The position numbers and the translations under genes are program-made. Under the pieces are notes generated by a model that was given only the letters and a program-made list of their open reading frames with translations, was not told the origin of the DNA and did no database searches. A stretch of 64,000 nt of DNA from Tetrastigma voinierianum (taxonomy: Eukaryota > Streptophyta > Magnoliopsida > Vitales > Vitaceae), in contig JAEQBH010003943.1 of the NCBI GenBank assembly GCA_016808115.1, forward strand, positions 310,001 through 374,000, in the 5' to 3' direction. Positions 46,756 through 56,729 of this stretch are shown here, in pieces. The first letter of the stretch is position 1, and every line of letters begins with the position of its first letter.

Positions 46756-49700
46756 GACTATCTTGTGATTCTGGAATTATATATACAATTAATGTTGAAA
46801 TATCACAATTTTGAAAAATTAACAAAATTGCACAATATAGCTGCTTGTATATTAATATCAAATTCCAAATGAGTTTAAAAAATATTTTTAAAGTATTAGA
46901 ATATTTTGAAATAATTAATACAATACAAATTAAAAACAAAAATGAATTTTTATAGATACTCGTCCTAGAATTGGTCAAGCGATCCACAAAATTGTGACGG
47001 AATTGTCCGTCACAATTTTGTAACATTATGATAAATTTTCTTAATAAAAATTCATTTCTATTAGTCATTGTAGTATATAACTTTTTCTAAATATTCATAA
47101 ATAAAAATATTCAAAAAACACATTAAGAGGAAACAGATTGATTCAACAACTTATAGGGAATAGTTTGTGTTTTGGTAGCTGTGTCGAGTCAATATAAGAT
47201 ATACGGTTTAACAAGTTGCTTCAATTGGCTTCCCAGTCGATAGTGGCTAAATAAAATTTTATTTTCAAATATAAATTTTATAATTCAATTTTTGTAACAT
47301 CGTAGCATGATATATATTATTTTGATATTTATTGTTTTTATCATTATGCGGCGGTCTCAAGAATTATATATCTGATTTAAAATATTGAAATATCACAATT
47401 TTGAAAAATTGCACAATATAGCACAACATATATTAATATCGAAATTCCAAATAGTTTAAAATATTTGATTATTTTGAAATAGTGTCTAATACAAATTAAA
47501 AAACAAAAATGAATTTTTTTATAGATATTCGTCACAAATTGGTCAAGCGGTCTGAAATTGAGCGGGTCATCGATTCCGTCGCTGTTGCTGACGGAATAAT
47601 ATTAATCACAAATTTTGTGGATTCTAATTCCGTCACAATTTTGTGATCGATTTGTGACAAATCGCTATTAATAAAAATTCATTTTTCTATTTGAAATTCA
47701 TTGTATTATATACTTTTTCTAAATATTTATAAATAAAAAATATTCAAAACACACACATTAGGAGGCTAGATTGATTCTGACAACATGGAATAGTTTGTCT
47801 TTTAATTAACGTAATCGAGATTCGATACTCGAGATATACGGAGTTTAACGAGTTGCTTCAATTAGCTTTGATCAATGAGTGGCTAAATAGGTATATTTCA
47901 AATATCCTACTTTTATAATTTCGAATTTTGTAACATCGTAGCATAAATATATATTATTTATTTTGATATTTATTATTTTTTATGACTATGCGCGATTTTG
48001 AATTATATATACAATTTAAAATATTGAAATATTATAATTTTGAAAATTAAAAAAAATTGCACAATATAGCACAACATATATTAATATCAAAATTCAAAAA
48101 AATTTTAAAACATCATTTTAAAATATTAGAGATATTTTGAAATAGTGTCTAATACAAATTAAAAACAAAATTTAATTTTTTTTTAATGATATCCGTCTAA
48201 ATTGTGGTCAAAAGGGTCACAAAATTGTGAATTGTGATTAATCCTTTATTTTTAGCCTGACAGCCTAAATTTTGAAGGATTCATAATTCCGTCTGAATTT
48301 TGTAATAGATTTGACAATCGCTATTAATAAAAAATTCATTTTTTTCTATTTGAAATTCATTGTATTATATACTTTTTCTAAATATTTATAAATAAAAAAT
48401 ATTCAAAAAAAACATGTTAAGAAGGAGGCTAGATTGATTCAACAACTTATAGGGATTAGTTTGTGCTTTAATTAAAGCAATGGTCAATATCGAATATCTG
48501 ATTTAACAAGTTGCTTCCAATTAGCTTTGATCCAATGGTGGCTAAATGAAATTTATTTTCAAATATCACAGAATTTTTATAATTTGAATTACATCGTAGC
48601 ATGATATATTATTTATTTTGATATTTATTATTTTTATGACTATGTAGCGAGTCACCAGTATATATACAATTTAAAATATTGAAATATCACAATTTTTGAA
48701 AAATTAAAAAAATTGCATAATATAGCTGTATATATTAATATCAAAATTCCAAATAGTTTTAAAATATTTTAAAATATTAGAATATTTTAAAATAGTGTCC
48801 TAACTCTAATTAAAAAACGAGAAATGAATTTTTTTAATGATATCGATCTGAAATTGGTCAAAAGAGGTCTAAAATTGTGGCCGAATAGTATTTCAAATCA
48901 CATATTTGTGATTCATAATCAGTCACAATTTTGTGTGATATATGATCATTGATGGTCGGTTTATTGAAATTCATTTTATTATATACTTTTTCTAAATCTT
49001 CATAAATAAAAATATTCAAAAAAACTACATTAAGGATGCTGAATTGATTCAATAACTTATAGGAATAGTTTGTGCTTTAATTAACGTGTCGAGTCAATAT
49101 CGGATATACAGTTTAATGATTTGCTTGATTAGCTTTGATCGATGGTGGCTAAAATAAAATTTTATTTTCAAATATACTTAATTTTTATAATTTCGAATTT
49201 TATAACATCGTAGCATGATATATATTATTTATTTTGATATTTGTATTTTATATGACTATGCGGCGGTGCAAATTATATATACAATTTAAAATATTGAAAT
49301 ATCCACAATTTTGAAAATTAACAAAAAATTGCACAATATAGCACAACATATATTAATATCAAAATTTCAAATAGTTTAAAATATTAGAATATTTTGAAAT
49401 AGTGTCTAATAAAAATTAAAAAACAAAAATGAATTTTTTTTAATGATATTCATCACAAATTAATTGACGAAGTGTGAATTGTGGCCAGATTGTGATTCCT
49501 TCACTATTTTGTGACGGAATATTAATTCCGTCCTGGAATTTGTGGCCAGTTATAATTCGTCACAATTTTGTGACCCGGTATGACATATCGTTATTAATAA
49601 AAATTCATTTTTCTATTTGAAATTCATTGTATTATATACTTTTTCTAAATATTTATAAGATTGATTCAACAACTTATAGGAATAGTTTGTCTTTTTAATT

Positions 49701-50100
49701 AGCATGTCAGTCAATACTCGAATATCTGAGTTTAACAAGTTGCTTCAATTGGCTTTGATCCAATGGTGGCTAAAATATAAATTTAAGGGAGAAATATTAT
49801 ATATTTTATAATTTCAAATTTTAACTATACACCCTGACATATATTATTTATTTTGATATTTAGTATATTTTATGACTATGTAGCGCCTTTGTATAATAAA
49901 AATTAAAATATTTAAATATCGCAAATTTAAAAATTAAAAGCTTGTAAGATATTACAATATATTAATAATAAAATTTAAATTTGTCTATAATATTTTTAAA
50001 TATAAAAATATTTTGAAATAGCTTGCAATACAATATGAAATATATATTTACAATATATTTTATGAATATTTTGAAATAGTGTATAATACAATTTAAAATA
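46756..50100. repeat. CACTA internal tandem array, right block
   Basis: Five further units of about 610-665 bp; anchors near 47136, 47769, 48432, 49042 and 49659. Same structure as the left block. Sequence between copies varies in a peculiar way: TACA or CACAA is often replaced by TCTGA or CTGAA, and TGTGACGGA by TGTGGCCAG. Confidence 0.88.
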
Positions 50101-50721
50101 TATTAAGGAATTATTTTTAAAAATTACATGTCACAAATTTGTCACGGTTAAATGCATAAAATTCATTGAATTTTCAATCGTCATGAAATAGTGACGAGAA
50201 TAAAGCCAATCCACAATTTTGTGACGAAAAGACATTTTTGTCACTATTTTGTGACGGAATTCTATTTCCGTCACAAAATTTAGACAAAATGAAATTTCTG
50301 TCACAAAATTGTGACGAGAAAACATTTTCGTCACAATTTTGTGGCCGAGCCAATTAAAGATCACTATGTTGTGTGGAACTAAAATCTTTGTCTATTTTAT
50401 GACAGAATTCAATTCCATCACTATTTTGTGACGGAAATATCTTCCATCACAAACGATATTTAAACTTTATAATTTATTTAGTGACGGATTTGTGATGGAT
50501 TGTTTTCCATTACAAAAATCCGTCACAAAGTAGTCTCAAATCGATCCTTTCAAAATTTTTGCACCACCTTCCCGCCGCAATTTATTAGCAGTTTATTTTT
50601 GTCATAAATCCGTCACAAATCCGTCTGGAAACAAATGTTTATCATTTAGATTCACAAATTTGTCTGAATTTGTGACAAATTTACGTCGAAAAAATTTAAG
50701 TCACTAAAACTTATTTTTTTT
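50101..50721. repeat. CACTA right subterminal repeats
   Basis: Dense direct and inverted TTTGTGACGG and CCGTCACAAA words, with GTCACAAAATTGTGACG stem-loops, up to the terminal CACTA sequence. The mirror of 32940-33480. Confidence 0.88.
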
Positions 50722-50727
50722 GTAGTG

Positions 50728-51255
50728 TACGTTGAATCTGTCGGCGCAATTTAAACTTAGATACCAAAGGCTTAGTAAGGTCCACATTTACACAGATACG
50801 GGTATTATGACCCCTAGCCACAGTACATGTGGTATCATCAACCTTAACAGGAAATCCAATAAGAGATCCTAGTTTTATCAGAAAGTGAGTATCATAATAT
50901 TCAATAGGCAAGCAAGGAATACGAAACCAACCCTTATAAACTGGGGAGAGAATCTTGAAGAGGGTCAAAATTTGGTTGCCATGGACGAACAATAAGATAA
51001 TGATCAAAAATCAGCCATGGGCCACTAAACTTTGCATGATTGTAATCATCCAGTGAAGAAAACCGCGCAAGAAAAAACCAATTATCTAAAGTGATCAGTT
51101 CAAAAGAGGCATCCAGAGTCCATATTGTTTTCAGTTTATGTAGGAGGAAATTATACCCAATGCAATGGCCGAGTAACCTGATAATCAAGGTCCTCCGCCA
51201 AGGTTTAGGCCGAGCTTTTCTCTTCCCTGAGTGTGGCCTTGACTACGGCATAGGA
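50728..51255 (-). pseudogene. LINE ORF1, DUF4283-like domain
   Basis: Minus strand reads RLLGHCIGYNFLLHKLKTIW, then SFELITLDNWFFLARFSS and GPWLIFDHYLIVRPWQPNFD (near 51180-50955). After a frame change come LPIEYYD and LIGFPVKVDD, then TKPLVSKFKLRRQIQR ending at the CACTA border. This is the conserved core of plant LINE ORF1 proteins, an RNA-binding domain often annotated DUF4283. The reading continues into the zinc knuckle at 32890 when the CACTA element and one TAC are removed. N-terminal start unknown; the block before RLLGH is preceded by a stop. Confidence 0.9.
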
Positions 51256-51274
51256 TGTCAAGTGAGGGTCACTC

Positions 51275-51296
51275 TTTTTTTTTTTTTTTTTTTTTA
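51275..51296. repeat. T22 homopolymer near the end of T5
   Basis: A run of 22 T (poly-A on the minus strand) close to the 3' end of the LTR in its own orientation. In T2 the same place has about 180 bp of unrelated LTR end. Confidence 0.9.
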
Positions 51297-51889
51297 AACT
51301 TATAACCTTTACACTTGCATATTCATATAATGTTAAACAATTAACTTGTATTATATTATGTAGCAGCGGATTACAAAATATATATACAAGCTCCATATAT
51401 GGAGAGTGTTCAAACATCTATAATATTTACATTGGTTTACAAACTCATATACAAAATAGACTGGAGTCTTCCAGTGAGCACTTATTCTTTGTGTGGCCTT
51501 TGGCTAGCGATGTGGATGGCCTGGTCCTCTGGTCTCCTCTTCTGTACCTACACGGATTGAACACCCGTGCTAAGCTTTACGCTTAGTGGGAATTAATACA
51601 CATGGATGACCTCTATTAAGGTCACCACACTTCTATACAAATGCATATAACACATATTACAGTTACAGATTCTTATCATTTCTCATATATATACTTATCA
51701 TAACGGTTCCATTTCTTATCATCATCCATATACTTTCATGTCATCTTGTATTTTACTTCTTGTTCTTATCGCTTGTATCTTTATCATCACATGCGATTAT
51801 ACTTCTCATATTCTCTTCATATATTCTCATTTCCTTTGCATATATACCTATCATTTCTTTATGTTTTCATGTATAAACCTTAGAAGTGA

Positions 51890-52160
51890 ATCTGACGGGG
51901 AAACCATGAGGGCCCCGCGTGTATTCACTTGTGTAAACGGTGGTCCATGAGGAGCCGGAGCGTATATTCAACGTATGAAACGGTGATCCATGAGGGCCCG
52001 AAGGTGCTATACTCCTTTGTATGAAACGGTGAATTATGAGGGCTTATTGTTGTGATATAATATACTAGAAGGTATCATCCTTTGTAGAGACAATGACCCT
52101 ATTCCATGAGGGCCGGAGTATTTGTGGTGACCCTTCGGGGCCACCCAGTGATCCCAAACG
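51890..52160. repeat. Short tandem repeat in T5 with CCATGAGGGCC core
   Basis: About four irregular units of about 60 bp with GAAACGGTGATCCATGAGGGCC-like sequence, given here in part. Confidence 0.7.
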
Positions 52161-52344
52161 GGATCTATGTCATCGACCCAAGCGGGGCCTCGATATCGAG
52201 AGACTTGTATCTGCGGACTTATTTTTCCTATTAGGCATGCCCATCTATCCCTCTACGGGTTCTAAGCGGACAATCGATGTGTATTTATGCTCGGTGTATG
52301 TCTCATATTTAGAATAATTATTGTCATTCGGTAATCATATGTGA

Positions 52345-52364
52345 TATATATATATATATATATA
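52345..52364. repeat. (TA)n microsatellite in T5
   Basis: A short TA run. Confidence 0.9.
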
Positions 52365-52552
52365 CAATCATTTATTCATAACTTTGCATTTTTCATGTCT
52401 CATTGTGTGCATAAATAACTATGCTTACCCTGTATGCTTATGAGTAATTTATGAATTCATAATATGAATAACTATAAGTTACCTACAAGAGCCCTCTTGT
52501 TTTCATGTTTCAGGACTAATATGAGTTCCAATCTTATCATGCTATCTATTGA

Positions 52553-53030
52553 TGAATTCTTGACTCAATGGGCTTTCCATAGAGTCGAGAACACTTTCCG
52601 AATCAGGAGTTCGAACGAAGAAGTTATGACCTTAAGTTGGAGGTCATGCGTAGTCGATCTTGTGTGAGTTGACTGGGTGACAGGCACTGCTTGAAGTGAC
52701 GAGCTCGGTCGACACCTTGGTCGACATCTAATATCTTCCTCAGGCATATGGATGGATTCTTGACTCAATGGGCTTTCCATAGGAGTCGAGAACGCAATCG
52801 GAGTTCAAGCGAAGGAGATATGACCTTGGTTGGGGTCATGCGCTGATTAGCCTTGACGGTGACGCAGGTGACGGTTTGCACTGAAGTGAAGGCTTCAGTC
52901 TAACACCTCGGTCTGACATCTAATATCTTCCTCAGGAATATGGATGGATTCTTGACTCAATGGGCTTTCCATAGAGTCCAAGAACACCCAAATCGGAGTT
53001 AGGACGGAGGAGATATGACCTTCCAAAGTT
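52553..53030. repeat. About 195-bp tandem repeat in T5
   Basis: Two and a half units starting near 52553, 52751 and 52946, each with GATTCTTGACTCAATGGGCT and CTAATATCTTCCTCAGG words. Confidence 0.85.
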
Positions 53031-53094
53031 GGAGGTCATGCGCGATCCAACCTTGGCCAATTTGACGGCTGTCTTGAAGTAAGCGAGCCTTGTT

Positions 53095-53300
53095 TGATGA
53101 CCATTGTTGGGCGACGCTGTTGAGCGACCACTATTTGGCGATCACTGTTTGCGACCCTTTGTTGGGCCCGACCCTTTGTTTGACGCTACCCTTGTTGGAG
53201 CGACCAACTGTTGGGGCGACCCGCTGTTGGAGCGGCGCTGTTGGGGCGAAGAAGTATTGTTGAGCGACATTTGTTTGATGACCCAGCGTTGGGCGACATT
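53095..53300. repeat. GTTGGGGCGAC minisatellite in T5
   Basis: About a dozen short irregular units (12-20 bp) such as TGTTGGGGCGACC and TGTTGAGCGAC. Strand-asymmetric, G-rich on plus. Confidence 0.75.
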
Positions 53301-54166
53301 TCGCCGATTTGTTTGTTCGGTAAAGACCATAACTTGATGCCACATGGTCCAGATTGAGAAATTCAAAGCCTAACATCAAGTTTCATTGATGGCGGCTGCA
53401 ATTCACAGAAGGACTTACTTCTAATTCGTATTTCGGACCCAAAAAGCCTGTTCTAAGATCAAACTACTGCATATGGTCGCAATAGGAATTTTCTGAGTTC
53501 AACTTACCCAACTGAATAACTATAGCACATATTTAGGAGCCTTAAAGCTCTTCTTAACTCAACCATACAAGAAATATGAGTTTAGGAGTTCCCAAACCCA
53601 AACCATACACACAAGATGAGGGTTCTTGCGATGTATCTAAACTTTATAGTCAAAACTAGACTTAGTACTCTATAGTTTCCATATAACCCAAACGTATCCA
53701 TACCTAACTTTCGAATTCCATACCAATACTCAAATTTAATTCCGCCTGGCAGACATGTATCCGTCTGTGATCTTGCTTCTTCTTCCTTTCTTCTCTCTTC
53801 TCTCTTATTCGTATTTGCTCTCCCTTTTCTCCAAGACCAAAAATGAGATATTTATTTTGGTCTTATCCCTTTATTTCTTCTTTCTAATCAAATGAGGAAA
53901 CTTTCTCCTCTTTTCCTTTAAGCCACTTGTCTCTTCCACAAGTTTCATCCTTATTTCATTCTAATATTTTTTATTACTCTTGGTCCTTCAACTCTTTCTA
54001 CTATTTGCAAATCAATTTATGTTATTTTTACAATAGCCTATATGTAATCTTCTTTTATTATTTGTAATTTAACTTATGCATATTCCTACTTTTATTTTTA
54101 TCTTTATTTTATTCGAAAATATACTTTTTACTTTCTTTTATTATACCCAAAACATTGGGTGTTACA

Positions 54167-54705
54167 GAGAGATACCTACTACATTGGCAGGTTTTTACAA
54201 ATAAGTTTTTTTCAATTCCTCTCAAACTGCTTATGTGAACCGAATTGAGGCTCCCTCCGACGATAAAAACCAGTTCTGAGTGACTTCCAGACCCAAGGAG
54301 TCTATTGCAGCTGCCAACCCATCCTTCACTGATGGGGTTGCCACCAAGGAGGCAAGGATATTCATATTGATTCGTTCACCTCACTTTATGTTCGAATCTT
54401 TTTGTCCGATACGTCTTGCACGAGGCCCGTGTTTTCCAATTGAAATAATTTTAACGGGTTGGGAGGCTATGAACTAAGAACTGATATTCTTCAAGTGCTT
54501 CTGTTGTCCTCTAAAATCTTTATACGTCCATTTAAGCTTTCCGACATGGCGGACTTCACGCCATAGGCCGGCGATGACAAAGTAACGTGCTATCTAAGAT
54601 GGAACACCATCACCTGCCGGGAAGAGACAGTCAAGTATCTGATGGAGGTGACTGAAAGTCTATTTTAGGTATATAAACCAACACCTCTTCATCAATGTCC
54701 ATATG
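54167..54705. other. Unassigned stretch right of T5
   Basis: No family recognised. If T5 sits in the LINE, this would be the LINE ORF1 N-terminal part or 5' UTR on the minus strand, which has an open stretch at about 54400-54280, but no conserved motif supports it. A plus-strand 65-codon ORF at 54280-54477 also lacks any known domain. Confidence 0.3.
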
Positions 54706-55196
54706 CATCTTTACCTACGCACTCTGTTTGGTTGCTCAGAAAATGGAATATCCTATGTTTGAAAATGGTGTTCTTGGGTTTTTCTAAAAAATTTAAAACT
54801 CTCCTTAAAGAAAGCAGACTCGCTCTCTCTCTATTTGGTTTTCTTGTCAATTTATGAGATGGTTGTTCTTCTGTTTGCTTTTTCTTTTCTATTTTTCCTT
54901 CAGGCTTTCGTGATTCAAATGGAACCATCTTGAGCAATTGGTGTTCTGTTGCTTGTTAAACATCTTTACCTACCTCTGTTTGTTTGCTCAGAAAATGGAA
55001 TATCTTATGTTTGAAAATGGTGTTCTTGGGATTTTCTAAAAAAATTGAAACTCGCCTTAAAGAAAGCATACTCACTCTCTCTCTATTTGGTTTTCTTGTC
55101 GATTTATGAGATGGTTATTCTTCTGTTTGCTTTTTCTTTTCTATTTTTCCTTCATGCTTTCGTGATTCAAATGGAACCATCTTGAGCAATTGGTCT
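54706..55196. repeat. 255-bp tandem duplication
   Basis: Two copies beginning CATCTTTACCTAC at 54706 and 54961, closely similar through GAGCAATTGGT. The sequence is T-rich with TTGCTCAGAAAATGG and looks like plant 5' UTR or intron sequence. No ORF of note. Confidence 0.85.
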
Positions 55197-55233
55197 GAAC
55201 TGTAATTATTAGAAAGTTGGCTAATGAGGCATG

Positions 55234-55722
55234 TGTTAGATTAATTTTTTAATTATGGACTAAGTTTATATTACAATTTTAATTGTATAATTGTGTATGT
55301 TAATTATGGGTCATTTATGGGATGGTTTAACATTAACTATCTATGAGTCTATGGTTCTATCTTCTCCCTTGTTTTGGTAAGTCAATTGGACCAAAGCTCA
55401 ATTGTTCTCTTACGTTCTATATATATAAGTAAATAGAGCCCTAGAATTTTCAAGAGTTTGGTATAACACACTTTGGGGAAAAGGAAAACTATCTTCAACT
55501 CTAACCTTTCTTGGCCCTCATCCCTCACAGACGGTATACTTTAATGACGTAAAATAACACCCCGGATCCACGTTAGCTTATGTTTTCTATCCAATACGAA
55601 TTGATATGCTTCATTGTTTCAATAAAGTTATTATTTTATAATGTATTTATTGGATTTTTTTATTATTGATCAATTGTTTTTTGGATCAATAAATACTCTT
55701 AATTTTATAAAATAATTTAGCA
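55234..55722 (+). repeat. Copia-like LTR, plus orientation
   Basis: Starts TGTTAGATTAAT and ends TTTAGCA, followed three bases later by a degenerate tRNA-Met primer site. A TATATATAAG box lies near 55420. About 489 bp. It may be the 5' LTR of copia C3, whose pol lies at 60089-63790 in the same orientation, with the rest lost or displaced by Tekay sequence. That link is inference. Confidence 0.5.
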
Positions 55723-55725
55723 ATT

Positions 55726-55737
55726 AATATCAAAGTC
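55726..55737 (+). promoter_or_regulatory. Degenerate primer-binding site, tRNA-iMet type
   Basis: AATATCAAAGTC matches the usual TGGTATCAGAGC at nine of twelve aligned bases when TAATATCAAAGTC is aligned, and lies three bases after the LTR end. Confidence 0.45.
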
Positions 55738-55771
55738 ACTTTCATTGACATTGAAGCTCTTAAATTTGTTT

Positions 55772-56676
55772 GTATGTGAAAGAGATTATACGACTTCACG
55801 GTACGCCGGTATCGATAGTATCAGATTGGTAGATCCACTAAGTACTTCCCGATTATGGCCCAAATTTTTTATAGAGAGCCTGGGTACTAGGTTACATTTC
55901 AAGATTTAATTTTCCATCCCCGGCCCGGGATGGCCAACTGGTTAACTATAGAGACATTGGAACATATGCTCGTAGCCTTCAGGTGTTAGAGTTTAGAAGG
56001 AAGTTGGGATAGATATCTACCATTAATGGAGTTTCGCCTATAACAATAGCTTATCAATCAAGCATTGAAATGGCGCCTACGAGGCCTTATATGGAAGTGT
56101 AGGACTCCATTATGTTGGGATGAGGTAGGTGAGAGAAAATTGTTAGGTCCAGAAATTGTTCAGATCACGACAGATAATGTTAAGGTTATCAGGGATAGAT
56201 TAAAGATAGCACAAGATCGATAGAAAAGTGATGTCGATAACCGAAAGAGAGATCTAGAATTTCAGGTGGGGGATCAGGTATTTCTGAGGATATCACCTTG
56301 AAAGGGTGTCATGATTCTGGAAGAAAGGGAAGCAGCCCGCTTATATGGGACCTATGAGATTGTGGAAAGAATTGGGCAGGTAGCGTATCGATTGAGGTTG
56401 CCACCTGAATTGGTCAGAATACATGATGTCTTTCATGTTTCTATACTTCGAAAGTATATAGAAGATCCTTCACATGTGTTAAGAGATCAACCGGTTGAAT
56501 TGAAAGAAGACTTGACTTATGAAGAAAGACCGGTTCAAATTGTTGATCGAAAGGATCAGGTTCTTCCGAACAAAGTAATTCCTTTAGTGAAGGTGTTGTG
56601 GATGAATCACGGCAAAGAGGAAGCAACATGGGAACATGAAGATCAGATGCAGACTCAGTATCCACACCTGTTTTAG
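55772..56676 (+). pseudogene. Tekay (Ty3/gypsy chromovirus) integrase and chromodomain-like end
   Basis: Plus strand begins in the integrase core as KEIIRLHGTPVSIVSD near 55777-55825 (with the second catalytic Asp), continues out of frame through LGTRLHF near 55880, FHP and DGQ-like blocks near 55915, TIETLEHML near 55950 (region of the catalytic Glu) and MEFAYNNSYQSSIEMAP near 56025. An open frame from 56311 to 56676 carries GTYEIVERIGQVAYRLRLPP, VHDVFHVSILRKY-like HDVFHVSILRKYI, and a chromodomain-like tail ending WMNHGKEEATWEHED and YPHLF. This is the normal end of Tekay/Del pol. The 5' half of the element, including gag, PR and RT, is missing. Confidence 0.9.
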
Positions 56677-56714
56677 TCAGGTATGATATTTAAATTTCGA
56701 GGACGAAATTTTTA

Positions 56715-56729
56715 TAAAGAGGGGTGAAT
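56715..56729 (+). promoter_or_regulatory. Polypurine tract of the Tekay element
   Basis: ATAAAGAGGGGTGAAT directly before LTR start TGTAAGACC, preceded by AATTTCGAGGACGAAATTT, the standard sequence before Tekay purine tracts. Confidence 0.88.

Larger units (their letters stand above)
32915..50727 (-). mobile_element. CACTA (En/Spm-type) DNA transposon, about 17.8 kb with insertions
   Basis: The left end is CACTACAAGAAAAAA and the right end read inward is CACTACAAAAAAAAT. The 3-bp duplication TAC lies at 32912-32914 and 50728-50730, exactly the TSD length for CACTA elements. Both subterminal regions (about 32940-33480 and 50110-50720) repeat TTTGTGACGG and its complement. A minus-strand remnant of a CACTA transposase lies at 33690-34090, so the left end is the 3' side. 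Two gypsy-derived insertions (39769-44673 and 44717-46750) account for about 7 kb. No complete transposase gene remains. Confidence 0.92.
1..51255 (-). mobile_element. L1-type LINE backbone, split into four sure pieces
   Basis: One minus-strand LINE can be followed through 1-1048, 26517-26732, 32593-32914 and 50728-51255. Read from high to low coordinates, the order is a DUF4283-like ORF1 domain, a CCHC zinc knuckle, the ORF1 C-terminal part, the ORF1/ORF2 junction and the ORF2 endonuclease. Three of the gaps are elements flanked by target site duplications that lie inside LINE sequence (GGAGA, GTCCA, TAC), so the pieces are adjacent once the insertions are removed. The order matches the known layout of plant L1-type LINEs. 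The LINE continues beyond base 1 and may continue above 54167. No intact reading frame remains. That the pieces form one copy is inference, strongly supported by the matching TSDs. Confidence 0.85.
51256..54166 (-). mobile_element. Gypsy LTR T5, Tekay-like
   Basis: In minus orientation it starts TGTAACACCCAATG at 54166 and shares with T2 a CTTCTGTACCTACACGGATT block (51535-51560 versus 14695-14720), so they are related LTRs. The other end is unclear: either TGTCAAGTGAGGG at 51256 or just inside a run of 22 T (51275-51296). Flanking GAGAG at 54167 resembles GAGGG at 51264, but no exact duplication is seen. No interior. Tandem repeats at about 51890-52160, 52553-53030 and 53095-53300. Confidence 0.7.

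Noticed and set aside
46619..47068. Minus-strand ORF of 149 codons
   Set aside because: It spans the border of solo LTR T4 and the CACTA array at 46750; the hydrophobic look comes from AT-rich codons.
52093..53337. ORFs on both strands in 52.1-53.4 kb
   Set aside because: They arise from tandem repeats and the GTTGGGGCGAC minisatellite in LTR T5.
54280..54477. Possible small gene right of T5
   Set aside because: No recognised domain, no supporting context; left as an unassigned region.
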